A stretch of DNA of 32,412 nucleotides, from IMG/VR virus record IMGVR_UViG_3300008450_000243, positions 1 to 32,412 of that record; one strand, written 5' to 3'. Shown piece after piece: positions 12,883 to 20,292 of this stretch. Source of the DNA: a virus. The notes under the pieces were generated by a model. That model saw only the letters and a program-made list of their open reading frames with translations, made no database searches and had not been told where the DNA came from. Position 1 is the stretch's first letter, and every line of letters starts with the position of its first letter. A program made the position numbers and the translations under genes.

Positions 12883-13629
12883 ATGAGTAAGATTCTTTTA
12901 TTAGATATAGAGATGGCCCCTAACGTAGCTCACGTATGGGGTATATGGGATCAGAACATTGGTATCAATCAATTACAAGAGTCCTCTTATGTCATGTGCT
13001 ATGCAGCTAAATGGCTAGGGGATAAAAAGATGGTGTTTGATTCTGTTAAGAAGTCTGGTGAGAAAAAGATGTTAGAAGGTATCCATAAACTTCTTGATGA
13101 GGCAGATGCAGTTATACACTACAATGGTAAGAGATTTGATATTCCATCTCTTAATAAAGAATTCTTACTACATGGAATGTTTCCTCCTGCACCATTTAAA
13201 GAGATTGACTTACTTACTGTAGCTAAAGGTAGGTTTAGATTTGTATCTAACAAGCTAGACTATGTAGCTCAACAACTAGGTTTAGGTAAGAAGACTGAAC
13301 ATAGTGGCCATGAGTTATGGGTACAATGTATGGCAGGTATCCCTAAAGCTTGGAAGATTATGGAAGAATACAATCGTAATGATGTTATACTTCTTGAGAA
13401 AGTATATAACAAGTTTAAACCTTGGATTAAGAATCACCTTAATCGTAATCTAATAGAAGGTACAGACTTATGTTGTCCTACTTGCTCATCTAAAAATTTC
13501 CAGCGAAGAGGGTATAACATGACTTCGGCAGGCAAATATCAACGATATCAATGCCGTAGCTGTGGTAATTGGTTCAGAGATAACAAAAACTTAAAAGAAA
13601 AAGGTCAACTAAAGGTGGTAAATATATGA
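12883..13629 (+). CDS. DnaQ/RNase H-like 3'-5' exonuclease with C-terminal zinc ribbon
   Basis: 248 residues from the ATG at 12883 (AAAGG upstream; an in-frame TTG at 12841 would run through the 37-codon gene). The exonuclease motifs are D8 and E10 (LLDIEM), N81 to D86 (YNGKRFD) and Y163-x3-D167 (EYNRNDV). Residues 197-227 form a zinc ribbon (C198, C201, C224, C227) like those found before transposase or RNA polymerase-binding modules. It probably degrades or trims nucleic acid, with the ribbon directing binding. It is a second proofreading-type nuclease besides that of the polymerase. Confidence 0.85.
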   Translation: MSKILLLDIEMAPNVAHVWGIWDQNIGINQLQESSYVMCYAAKWLGDKKMVFDSVKKSGEKKMLEGIHKLLDEADAVIHYNGKRFDIPSLNKEFLLHGMFPPAPFKEIDLLTVAKGRFRFVSNKLDYVAQQLGLGKKTEHSGHELWVQCMAGIPKAWKIMEEYNRNDVILLEKVYNKFKPWIKNHLNRNLIEGTDLCCPTCSSKNFQRRGYNMTSAGKYQRYQCRSCGNWFRDNKNLKEKGQLKVVNI

Positions 13630-13847
13630 AACCAATAGCCTGGTTAGTTAAAGAGTATGATAGTAAAGGAACTTTAGTTTGGCAAGGTTTACTAATGAGT
13701 GAGCCTACTGAATTATCTTGGATGAAAGATTTAAAAAGTAAACAACATAACCTTGAAATTATACCATTAATACCTGATGAAAAGAATATTAAAAGGATTA
13801 CAAATGTTAAGAAATATGATTCTAGTAGGTTTGTTATTGGCTTGTAG
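13626..13847 (+). CDS. Small protein, unknown
   Basis: A 73-residue protein starting MKPIAWLVKE, with AAAGGTGG upstream and a 4-base ATGA overlap with the exonuclease gene. The start (AWLVKEYDSKGTLVWQGLLMSEP) looks like a short beta hairpin; the second half is basic. It has no known motif. Its last 44 bases overlap the lipoprotein gene in another frame. Confidence 0.7.
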   Translation: MKPIAWLVKEYDSKGTLVWQGLLMSEPTELSWMKDLKSKQHNLEIIPLIPDEKNIKRITNVKKYDSSRFVIGL

Positions 13848-13980
13848 TGGGTGTACACAATTTGCTGCATCTGTCTCAGGGACTTTTGTAGGAAACATAG
13901 CATCAGATAGAATGCTTAAAGAACTAGACAAGGATAAAAAAGATGATACTAAACAAAAGATTCCTAAGAAAACTTTATGA
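13804..13980 (+). CDS. Small lipoprotein
   Basis: 58 residues from the ATG at 13804, which has AAAAGGA 6 bases upstream. A short n-region is followed by a hydrophobic stretch and a lipobox-like VGLLLACSGC, predicting lipidation of the first cysteine and a periplasmic mature part of about 45 residues with a basic, charged tail (DKDKKDDTKQKIPKK). It resembles the o-spanin type in size and placement within another gene, but the upstream partner has no membrane helix. It could be a superinfection-exclusion lipoprotein. Function unknown. Confidence 0.65.
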   Translation: MLRNMILVGLLLACSGCTQFAASVSGTFVGNIASDRMLKELDKDKKDDTKQKIPKKTL

Positions 13981-14281
13981 TTGTTATAAAGAACTACCAC
14001 CATTCTGTAGTCTTAGGATGCCTCCTGCTCGCAAGGTAACTTTTGAAGTCATTGACGAAACTGATTACATGGGTATGTTTATTCCTTACCCTATGCGAAT
14101 TCAAATCTCTACTTCTAATGAGACATTCTATCAGATATCTGAAACAATACTTCATGAAATGATACATCTTTATTTGTTTTATAATAATCATACTGACTAT
14201 AATCAGCATGAACAAAAGTTCAATGAGATTGCTGATAAAGTTTGTGAATATTTATTACTAAGTCGTGAACATTTTGGTTGA
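13943..14281 (+). CDS. SprT-like zinc metalloprotease fold
   Basis: A 112-residue protein with the zinc motif H71-E72-x2-H75 (LHEMIH) and a likely third ligand H89 in QHEQKF, the arrangement of SprT/Spartan and related small metallopeptidases. Spartan-type enzymes cleave DNA-protein crosslinks; phage homologues are common but untested. It overlaps the lipoprotein gene by 38 bases. The upstream signal is AAGGAT. A perfect promoter for the next unit overlaps its last codons. Confidence 0.8.
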   Translation: MILNKRFLRKLYDCYKELPPFCSLRMPPARKVTFEVIDETDYMGMFIPYPMRIQISTSNETFYQISETILHEMIHLYLFYNNHTDYNQHEQKFNEIADKVCEYLLLSREHFG

Positions 14282-14306
14282 CAAGTATATAATAAATTGT
14301 TATAAT
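14278..14306 (+). promoter_or_regulatory. Perfect-consensus sigma70 promoter
   Basis: TTGACA (14278-14283), a 17-bp spacer and TATAAT (14301-14306): both hexamers are exact and the spacer is optimal. Transcription would start near 14313, just ahead of the AAGGAGA and ATG of the next gene. It overlaps the SprT-like stop codon. Host RNA polymerase should read it strongly, giving a separate middle unit ending at 17278. Confidence 0.92.
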
Positions 14307-14325
14307 ATTAGGTAAGGAGATAACT

Positions 14326-14694
14326 ATGAGTGCATTAGATAAACAAGTAGCAGGAAAGCATTATAAAGAATTAAAAATCCAACCTATTCAATATATTACA
14401 GCTAACAATTTACCCTATATCGAGGGTAATGTAGTTAAATATATTACTAGATGGAGACATAAAGGTGGTATAGAAGACTTGAATAAAGTTATTCATTACG
14501 TTGAACTATTAAAGGAGTTAGAAGTTGGCAAGTCAGAACGATCACACAGGAGCGAGACTAGTCTCAAAGACATTATCAAAAGAGGGCCAAGAAAATTGGG
14601 ATCTTATATTTGGAAAGCGTATGAAAGAACAAAAGCTTTCTTCCGAAGATCTAAACAATCTAAACCAGGATACCCAGGCAGCTACATATTCTAA
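14326..14694 (+). CDS. DUF3310 phage protein (nucleotide-kinase-annotated family)
   Basis: A 122-residue frame. Residues 1-65 carry the DUF3310 pattern: QVAGKHYKELKIQPIQYI (7-24), GNVVKYITRWRHKGGIEDL and the IHYVELLKEL helix. The family is common beside phage replication genes and is sometimes labelled a nucleotide kinase without proof. Family members usually end just after the last helix. Here the frame runs on for about 55 very basic residues that overlap, out of frame, a second recognisable gene, so the tail is probably overprinted or unimportant. AAGGAGA precedes the ATG. Confidence 0.8.
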   Translation: MSALDKQVAGKHYKELKIQPIQYITANNLPYIEGNVVKYITRWRHKGGIEDLNKVIHYVELLKELEVGKSERSHRSETSLKDIIKRGPRKLGSYIWKAYERTKAFFRRSKQSKPGYPGSYIF

Positions 14695-14716
14695 TGGTCG
14701 GTCATCAGAAAGTTAA
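14525..14716 (+). CDS. Small NDHTG-type phage protein, TTG start
   Basis: A 63-residue protein from a TTG at 14525, with AAAGGAG 7 bases upstream. The start (ASQNDHTGARLVSKT) and NWDLIFGKR (29-37) match a small conserved phage protein often found beside DUF3310 genes, whose typical pattern is N-D-x-T-G-x-x-L followed by W-D-x-I-F-G. It lies in the +1 frame relative to DUF3310 and overlaps it by 170 bases. The end is polar and probably disordered. Function unknown, but the family resemblance makes the frame real. Confidence 0.7.
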   Translation: MASQNDHTGARLVSKTLSKEGQENWDLIFGKRMKEQKLSSEDLNNLNQDTQAATYSNGRSSES

Positions 14717-14718
14717 TT

Positions 14719-14904
14719 ATGCAACGTACTTTTCAAGAATTATGCGAAGATCTTAAGAAATTTGACGAGACAACGCTCTTAGAGCTTCTTGATATTTCTT
14801 CTGAAGAACTTGTCGATAAGTTTCAAGACAAGATAGAAGAGAATCTAGATAGATTACTAAAAGAAACAGATAACGAACTAGAGGAATATGATACTTATGA
14901 GTAG
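14719..14904 (+). CDS. Small acidic helical protein, unknown
   Basis: A 61-residue protein starting MQRTFQELCE, with a weak AGAAAG signal. It is almost entirely predicted helix and strongly acidic (LLDISSEELVDKFQDKIEENLDRLLKE), with possible coiled-coil character. Similar short proteins lie upstream of ribonucleotide reductase or DUF3310 genes in related phages (from memory). It overlaps the reductase start by 17 bases. Confidence 0.7.
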   Translation: MQRTFQELCEDLKKFDETTLLELLDISSEELVDKFQDKIEENLDRLLKETDNELEEYDTYE

Positions 14905-16771
14905 TTTACCAAGTGTTTACCAAGAAGTAATAGCAATGAGCAGATATGCTCGTTTTATACCTGAAAAGAATCGCAGAGAAACTTGGAAAGAAACAGTTAC
15001 ACGTCTTACTAATTACCTTAAAACTAAAGTTAATTTAATTGACGATGAGTGGACAGAATTACATAATGCAGTTCTAAACTTAGAAGTTATGCCTTCTATG
15101 CGTTTACTAATGACTGCAGGGGAGGCTTGTGAAAGAGATAATATCGCTGCTTATAACTGTAGCTATCTTGCTGTTAATAATAAACGTGCTTTTAGTGAAG
15201 CTTTATATATACTCATGAACGGTACAGGAGTTGGATTCTCTTGTGAACGTCAAGAGATTTCTAAACTTCCAGAGATTCCAGCTGAATTAAAGTATGTAGA
15301 TGACATTATATCTGTAGAAGACAGTAAGCTAGGTTGGGCTAAAGCCTTTAAGAAACTCTTATCTTCCTTATGGGAAGGTGATATCCCTACGTTTGACTTT
15401 AGTAAAGTACGTCCAGCTGGTGCTAGACTTAAAGTATTTGGTGGTCGTGCTAGTGGCCCTGAACCATTAAAAAAACTATTTGACTTTGTAGTTGAAACGT
15501 TTAAACAAGCTAAAGGTCGTAAGCTTACATCTATAGAAGTACACGATATTATGTGTATGATTGGTGAGATTGTAGTAGTTGGTGGTGTTAGAAGATCAGC
15601 ACTTATTTCTCTATCTAACTTGACTGATCGCAGAATGCGTGAAGCTAAAATGGGAGCATGGTATAATGATTATCCACACAGAGGCCTTGCCAATAACTCT
15701 GTCGCCTACACAGAAAAACCCGACAGTGAAACTTTCATGGAAGAATGGCTCAGCTTGGTTAAGTCCAAGTCAGGTGAACGAGGAATCTTTAATCGTATTG
15801 CTGCTCAAAATCAAGCAAACAAGTGGGGAAGACGAGATCCATCTCTCAGCTACGGAACCAATCCATGCTCAGAAATTATCCTCCGTGATAAACAATTCTG
15901 CAATCTTACGGAAGTGGTTGTACGGGAAGGTGATACCAGAGCTACCCTTATTCATAAGGTCAGACTTGCGACAATTCTCGGAACTATCCAGTCAACCTTA
16001 ACTAACTTCCAATTCTTATCATCTGAATGGAAGAAGAATACTGAAGAAGAACGCTTACTTGGTGTCAGCTTAACTGGTATTATGGATGCTAAGATTACAA
16101 GTAATCCTGATCCTAAATTATTAGAGGAACTAAGAGATGTCGCTAGAAAAACAAATGAGATCTATGCTAAACAATTTGATATACCATGTTCTACTTCTAT
16201 CACTTGTGTTAAGCCTTCAGGGACTGTATCGCAGTTGGTTGATTCCGCTAGTGGTATCCATGCTCGTCACAACGACTTTTATATCCGACGCATACGCATG
16301 GATAAAAAGGACCCGATCTACAATTACCTCAAAAACGCAGGTGTCTCAGTAGAAGACGAAGCTTTCCGTCCTGATAGTACAGCTGTATTTAGTTTCCCTA
16401 TGAAAGCTCCTAAAGGTGCTATTCTTAGAAATGATAAGACAGCTATAGAACAATTAGAAAACTGGTTAATCTATCAACGACACTGGTGTGAACATAAACC
16501 TTCAGTAACTATCTCTGTTAAGGATGAAGATTGGCCTGAAGTGGGTGCTTGGGTATGGAAACACTTTGATGAGATTAGTGGTGTATCATTCTTACCACAC
16601 TCTAATCATACATATCAACAAGCTCCTTATGAAGATTGTACTGAAGAACAATACAATGAACTTCTAGCTAAAACCCCTAGTGTAATTGACTGGGAAGCTT
16701 TTATTGAAGTTGAAGATAACACCACAGGTCAACAAACATTGGCTTGCACCGCAGGAGGTTGTGAGATATGA
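14888..16771 (+). CDS. nrdJ: Class II (adenosylcobalamin-dependent) ribonucleotide reductase
   Basis: A 627-residue monomeric-type reductase that converts ribonucleotides to deoxyribonucleotides with B12. Key residues match the Lactobacillus leichmannii type: C91 in YNCSYL, and NPCSEI with C327 and E329 followed by C338 (QFCNL), with the same 2- and 11-residue spacing. The C-terminal pair is in ACTAGGCEI. VKPSGTVSQL is present near residue 440. No small subunit is encoded, and no oxygen is needed. It enlarges the dNTP pool for phage replication. The start may be the ATG at 14888 or at 14897; GAGGA fits the second better. It depends on host or environmental cobalamin. Confidence 0.93.
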   Translation: MILMSSLPSVYQEVIAMSRYARFIPEKNRRETWKETVTRLTNYLKTKVNLIDDEWTELHNAVLNLEVMPSMRLLMTAGEACERDNIAAYNCSYLAVNNKRAFSEALYILMNGTGVGFSCERQEISKLPEIPAELKYVDDIISVEDSKLGWAKAFKKLLSSLWEGDIPTFDFSKVRPAGARLKVFGGRASGPEPLKKLFDFVVETFKQAKGRKLTSIEVHDIMCMIGEIVVVGGVRRSALISLSNLTDRRMREAKMGAWYNDYPHRGLANNSVAYTEKPDSETFMEEWLSLVKSKSGERGIFNRIAAQNQANKWGRRDPSLSYGTNPCSEIILRDKQFCNLTEVVVREGDTRATLIHKVRLATILGTIQSTLTNFQFLSSEWKKNTEEERLLGVSLTGIMDAKITSNPDPKLLEELRDVARKTNEIYAKQFDIPCSTSITCVKPSGTVSQLVDSASGIHARHNDFYIRRIRMDKKDPIYNYLKNAGVSVEDEAFRPDSTAVFSFPMKAPKGAILRNDKTAIEQLENWLIYQRHWCEHKPSVTISVKDEDWPEVGAWVWKHFDEISGVSFLPHSNHTYQQAPYEDCTEEQYNELLAKTPSVIDWEAFIEVEDNTTGQQTLACTAGGCEI

Positions 16772-16899
16772 TGATTAACTTTGAAATAATTGGTGGTTTA
16801 AGTCTAGGATTTGAGTTTATAGCTGACGAGTATTTCAACTATTTACTCATAGACTTACTCTTAGTTAGAATACAATTTTCAGCAGAAAGAACAGAGTGA
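16768..16899 (+). CDS. Very small protein, unknown
   Basis: A 43-residue protein starting MMINFEIIGG, with a strong CAGGAGG ahead of the ATG and an ATGA overlap with the reductase stop. It is hydrophobic in the first half (IIGGLSLGFEFIA) and amphipathic thereafter (YLLIDLLLVRIQF), with an acidic end. It may be membrane-associated. It ends within the next start codon region (GTGA overlap), so all three are coupled. Confidence 0.6.
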   Translation: MMINFEIIGGLSLGFEFIADEYFNYLLIDLLLVRIQFSAERTE

Positions 16900-17267
16900 A
16901 GATCTGTATTTTAGGTAGTCGTAGTATTGATAAAGCTGAGGTAGTCTTCCCTGTTATAGAGAAGTTTATTGAAGATCATACTACTGGTAAAGTTGTTATA
17001 TTATCTGGTGGTGCTAAAGGAGTTGATCAGCTGTCTAAGAAGTATGCTGAAGCTCACGGAATTGACTTTATTGAGTTCCTACCTTATCACTTACTAGATA
17101 ATATACCATTCAGTAGTAAGTACTTCTTCATCCGTAATAAACAAATGATAGATAATGCTGATAAAGTTTTAGTGTTTTGGGATGGAAAGAGTAAGGGTAC
17201 AGAATATGGTATCAAGTATACTCAGAAAAAGACCAAACCAATAATGGTAATAAAGGTCCCTATTTAG
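16896..17267 (+). CDS. SLOG-fold (YspA/DUF2493-like) protein
   Basis: A 123-residue protein from a GTG start. A Rossmann-like core shows GSRSIDKAE (8-16), VVILSGGAKGVDQLSKKYAE (about 32-51) and NADKVLVFWDGKSKGTEYGI (87-106). These are the phosphate- and nucleotide-binding elements of the SLOG superfamily, which includes DprA, LOG and YspA. SLOG proteins bind nucleotide-derived ligands, and some act in nucleotide second-messenger defence or counter-defence. It follows the reductase, so nucleotide handling is also possible. Its stop codon lies in the loop of the convergent terminator. Confidence 0.8.
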   Translation: MKICILGSRSIDKAEVVFPVIEKFIEDHTTGKVVILSGGAKGVDQLSKKYAEAHGIDFIEFLPYHLLDNIPFSSKYFFIRNKQMIDNADKVLVFWDGKSKGTEYGIKYTQKKTKPIMVIKVPI

Positions 17268-17278
17268 TAATAGGGGCC
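17255..17278. terminator. Bidirectional terminator between converging operons
   Basis: GGTCCCTATT (17255-17264), loop TAGT, AATAGGGGCC (17269-17278): a 10-bp stem with one G-T wobble. The stop codon of the + gene forms part of the loop, and the - gene's stop starts at the stem edge. On the - strand it is followed by TTTATTA; on the + strand by TGTATTAT. It serves both operons with almost no extra sequence. Confidence 0.85.
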
Positions 17279-17680
17279 TGTATTATCTTTAATTGTTTTA
17301 GCTTTACCTGTATCAATAGCTTCTTTTGCCATTTCTACAATTTCTTCTTTAGACTTAGCTTTCTTAGCTATTTCTCTTCCTATAGCATCGTTAGCATAAT
17401 CCATATCTTTTTCAGCTTGACTCTGATTATAAGTGATATTCTCATTAAGAACTGATATAGTTTTAGCTACTGGTTCAGAATATTGTTGAGAAGCAAGGGC
17501 TGAGAATGTAATATGACGCATTGCATCAGCCTTACCCCCAAGCTGTGATTCTTTACCATAAGTCTCTACACTAATATCTTCAGCAAATTCTTTATTAGGA
17601 GCCATACCTGTTACCTCAGCTCCTATAGCTTTTACAGCTCTAAAAATTTTACTTAAAGATTCGTCAAACTCAAAGTTCAT
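17264..17680 (-). CDS. DUF6973-like protein at end of late operon
   Basis: A 138-residue protein with a pattern I associate with DUF6973: GGKADAMRHITFSAL (48-62, with D52, R55 and H56), LNE (78-80) and MDYANDAIGREIA (93-105). The conserved D-x2-RH and MD-x2-N-x3-GR residues look like an active or binding site, but the family function is not established to my knowledge. It is the last gene of the virion operon, coupled by ATGA to the transglycosylase protein, so it may be packaged, injected or used at lysis. Mostly helical, with no membrane segment. Confidence 0.65.
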   Translation of the reverse strand: MNFEFDESLSKIFRAVKAIGAEVTGMAPNKEFAEDISVETYGKESQLGGKADAMRHITFSALASQQYSEPVAKTISVLNENITYNQSQAEKDMDYANDAIGREIAKKAKSKEEIVEMAKEAIDTGKAKTIKDNTGPYY

Positions 17681-20292
17681 AGTATAGATGCTACGTAGTC
17701 TTTAGTTTCTGTAGGTAGTTTGGTAAACCAAGCTTCCCCATGTTTTTTAACAGTAGACTTAACTTTATCAGGTCCCCAATTATAAGCAGCTAATGCTTTT
17801 GCTGCATCACCATTAAACTCTCTTAACATAGCTACAAAGTAGTCACGGCCAAATCGTTTATACTCAGCCTCTGAATTATTTTGTAATGGTCTTACTCCAT
17901 AACCAGGATCTACACCAGTAGCTGGCATTACTTGAGTAATACCTTTAGCCCCTTTAGGTGACTCTACTAATTGACGAGTAGTTGGATTAGTATGTAATCC
18001 TTTAGACTCTTTATCAATTAATCTAGTAACTATTTGATCAACCTCTCCAGCGTTTGCTGTTGAAATAATCTTAGGAACAAAAGCAGTATTAATTAAATCT
18101 GCTTTTTTATTTGCACCACCTCCTGGGGTGGATGCGAAATTGTTAAGAGTATTCCCAGGAGAATACATTTTATCTTGTTCATTGTGAAGTTGTTTAGCAA
18201 ATGTTGTTGCCTCCTCTGCAGTTCTAAACTTACCTAGATGCTTACCTGTATCTAAGTATCGTTTAATTGCTTCGTTTTCAGTCAAAATCTTACCATCATC
18301 AGAAACGGTAGGTACAAGAATTTCTGTATTTCCCATTCTGAATGACATACTTCTGACTGTGCTTATAGTACCATCAGCGTTTTTCACTACTGGTCTATTC
18401 TTAAGGTCAATATTACCTTCTTCAACTGGTTTCACTTTCATTGATAATTCACTTACATTCTTAGTAAAGATGTCTTGATAATATCTTGTATAGAATTCAT
18501 TAGACACTTCATTAGGGCTCTTACCTTGCAATGTGGAGTATGCTTTTAAAGCTGTGTTTATACGACCAACATAGTTAGTATTAAACTCTTCTGATCCTCC
18601 TGTAGCAATGAGTGTTCCGTCCCAGTTCTGACTGATACGAACCTTCTCATTAGGGTTCTCAGCTCTATACTTCATAAAGTTATTATATATGACTCTGTTG
18701 TATTCGTCAACACCTTTTAGTAATTGAGATGCTTGATACTGATCAATATACTTAGCTGCCTCTTTAAACTTAGGATCACCTATTTGTTTAAACATTTCTT
18801 CCATCGCACTAAACTGTTTCTTTTGTTGGATAGTTCTATCTTTAGTAGATAGGAAATCAGAGTCAAAGTTGATGTAACCAATGTAGTTATCTAAAGCTTG
18901 CTTAAATACAGGAACAACAGTAGCATCCCCCTTGCTAATGCTTGTACTAGCAGAGTTTAGATAACCACCATTGATTGACAACTTCTCACCATTTTGTAGA
19001 ACAATAGAACCTTTTTGGAACACATTCTCTATATTTGCTTGTTCTTTTGGATTAGCTTGACCTTTTTTCATCTTTTCTATAATGCCAGTAACTGCTAAAT
19101 TACCATAATTAATTAAAGAATCTTCTAATTTATTATTTAAAGCAAACTTGTTAAGATATGGAGCTAGATCACTTAATGTCTTAGTATAGACAGGATCAAT
19201 ACCCATGTTACGTAGCTCTAATTCAGATAACTTAGTGTTAATCTTAGAATTAGTTTCAAGGATCTCAGCATAGTTCTTACCTGTAGAATCATTCTTAAGA
19301 GCTGTAACTACACCATCTAGTTGTTTATTAAAAAAGTCAGCTGCTTCTTTAATCTCAGGTTTATTATAGAACTTACCAAACTTAGTATTAAAGTCTAGTT
19401 TCATTTGGTTAGCTAACAAGTCTAATGTAGTAATCTTTTTATCTAAAGGAACATTAGGATCTTTCATTAAAGTATTGAATTGAGATAATCCAGATCTATA
19501 AGAATCATTAACTACAGACCACTGAACATTATTGTTTACAATTTCTTGTAATTCAATTTCATTAACATTTTTCTTGGTAGTAGCTAAACGTTCTATATTT
19601 TTAGATATACGCTCATCTTCCATAGCTTTAGTTACTTCTCTATCTAAAGCACCATAATCAAGATATTCTTGACCATCTTCACCTCTAATCTTAGGAGCTC
19701 TAAGTAAATACTTTTCACCTAGTTCTCTTAGGTTACGACGTTCTTCCTCTACAGTTTTTCTTTGTGCTTCATATAAAGCAGAGTCTAACTTAATAGTTTG
19801 TTGAATGTTATTTAGATCTAAAGTTTGTTGAGCTTTAGATAAAATCTCTCTACTAAATCCAGGATTCTTTGCTAGAGCTTCACGAGTAAGCTGATTAATT
19901 CTAGATGTAAACTCATATTCATTAATCTTACGTTGATCTTTAGCTGTTTGTAAGAAGTTTACTTTATCATTAATAGTTTTAACGATACCAGGAATTTCAG
20001 ATTCTTTTAGGGAAGGATCATTTAATCTATCTTGCATAGTTTTAATATCAAGATTAGTTTGTGCAAGATAAGTAGGACTTTGTTTTTGATAGTCCTCAAT
20101 ATCCTTTTTAATAGATTGTTCTATATCACTAGTAGCACTATACTTCATAACTTCCCCTGCTACTTCTGAAACAAATCCTAAAGTCCCAGCTAATTGAGAT
20201 ACATCATTAGCTATTAATCCAGCCTTATCTGATACAGGATTAGCTGCATAGCTAGGTAGATTCATTGTTTGTGAAAAGCGTTCTCTTGCCAT
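17677..20292 (-). CDS. Internal virion / ejection protein with lytic transglycosylase domain
   Basis: An 871-residue, mostly helical protein. Residues about 631-711 form a domain with the pattern NRPVVKNADGTIS, EILVPTVSDDGKIL and KHLGKFRTAEEA, seen in other phage ejection proteins. Residues about 750-870 are an SLT-type lytic transglycosylase: the likely catalytic Glu in LIDKESKG (about 761), then GAKGITQVMPATG and ALAAYNWGPDKV. It would cut peptidoglycan locally so DNA can cross the cell wall. In T7 this activity is at the N-terminus of gp16; here it is at the C-terminus of the shorter ejection protein. It is coupled by TAATG to the gene before it. Confidence 0.87.
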   Translation of the reverse strand: MARERFSQTMNLPSYAANPVSDKAGLIANDVSQLAGTLGFVSEVAGEVMKYSATSDIEQSIKKDIEDYQKQSPTYLAQTNLDIKTMQDRLNDPSLKESEIPGIVKTINDKVNFLQTAKDQRKINEYEFTSRINQLTREALAKNPGFSREILSKAQQTLDLNNIQQTIKLDSALYEAQRKTVEEERRNLRELGEKYLLRAPKIRGEDGQEYLDYGALDREVTKAMEDERISKNIERLATTKKNVNEIELQEIVNNNVQWSVVNDSYRSGLSQFNTLMKDPNVPLDKKITTLDLLANQMKLDFNTKFGKFYNKPEIKEAADFFNKQLDGVVTALKNDSTGKNYAEILETNSKINTKLSELELRNMGIDPVYTKTLSDLAPYLNKFALNNKLEDSLINYGNLAVTGIIEKMKKGQANPKEQANIENVFQKGSIVLQNGEKLSINGGYLNSASTSISKGDATVVPVFKQALDNYIGYINFDSDFLSTKDRTIQQKKQFSAMEEMFKQIGDPKFKEAAKYIDQYQASQLLKGVDEYNRVIYNNFMKYRAENPNEKVRISQNWDGTLIATGGSEEFNTNYVGRINTALKAYSTLQGKSPNEVSNEFYTRYYQDIFTKNVSELSMKVKPVEEGNIDLKNRPVVKNADGTISTVRSMSFRMGNTEILVPTVSDDGKILTENEAIKRYLDTGKHLGKFRTAEEATTFAKQLHNEQDKMYSPGNTLNNFASTPGGGANKKADLINTAFVPKIISTANAGEVDQIVTRLIDKESKGLHTNPTTRQLVESPKGAKGITQVMPATGVDPGYGVRPLQNNSEAEYKRFGRDYFVAMLREFNGDAAKALAAYNWGPDKVKSTVKKHGEAWFTKLPTETKDYVASIL

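Noticed and set aside
13626-13980. Rz/Rz1 spanin pair (lipoprotein gene partly inside another gene)
   Set aside because: The upstream protein has no N-terminal membrane helix or coiled coil, so the inner-membrane partner is missing. I kept only a lipoprotein call.
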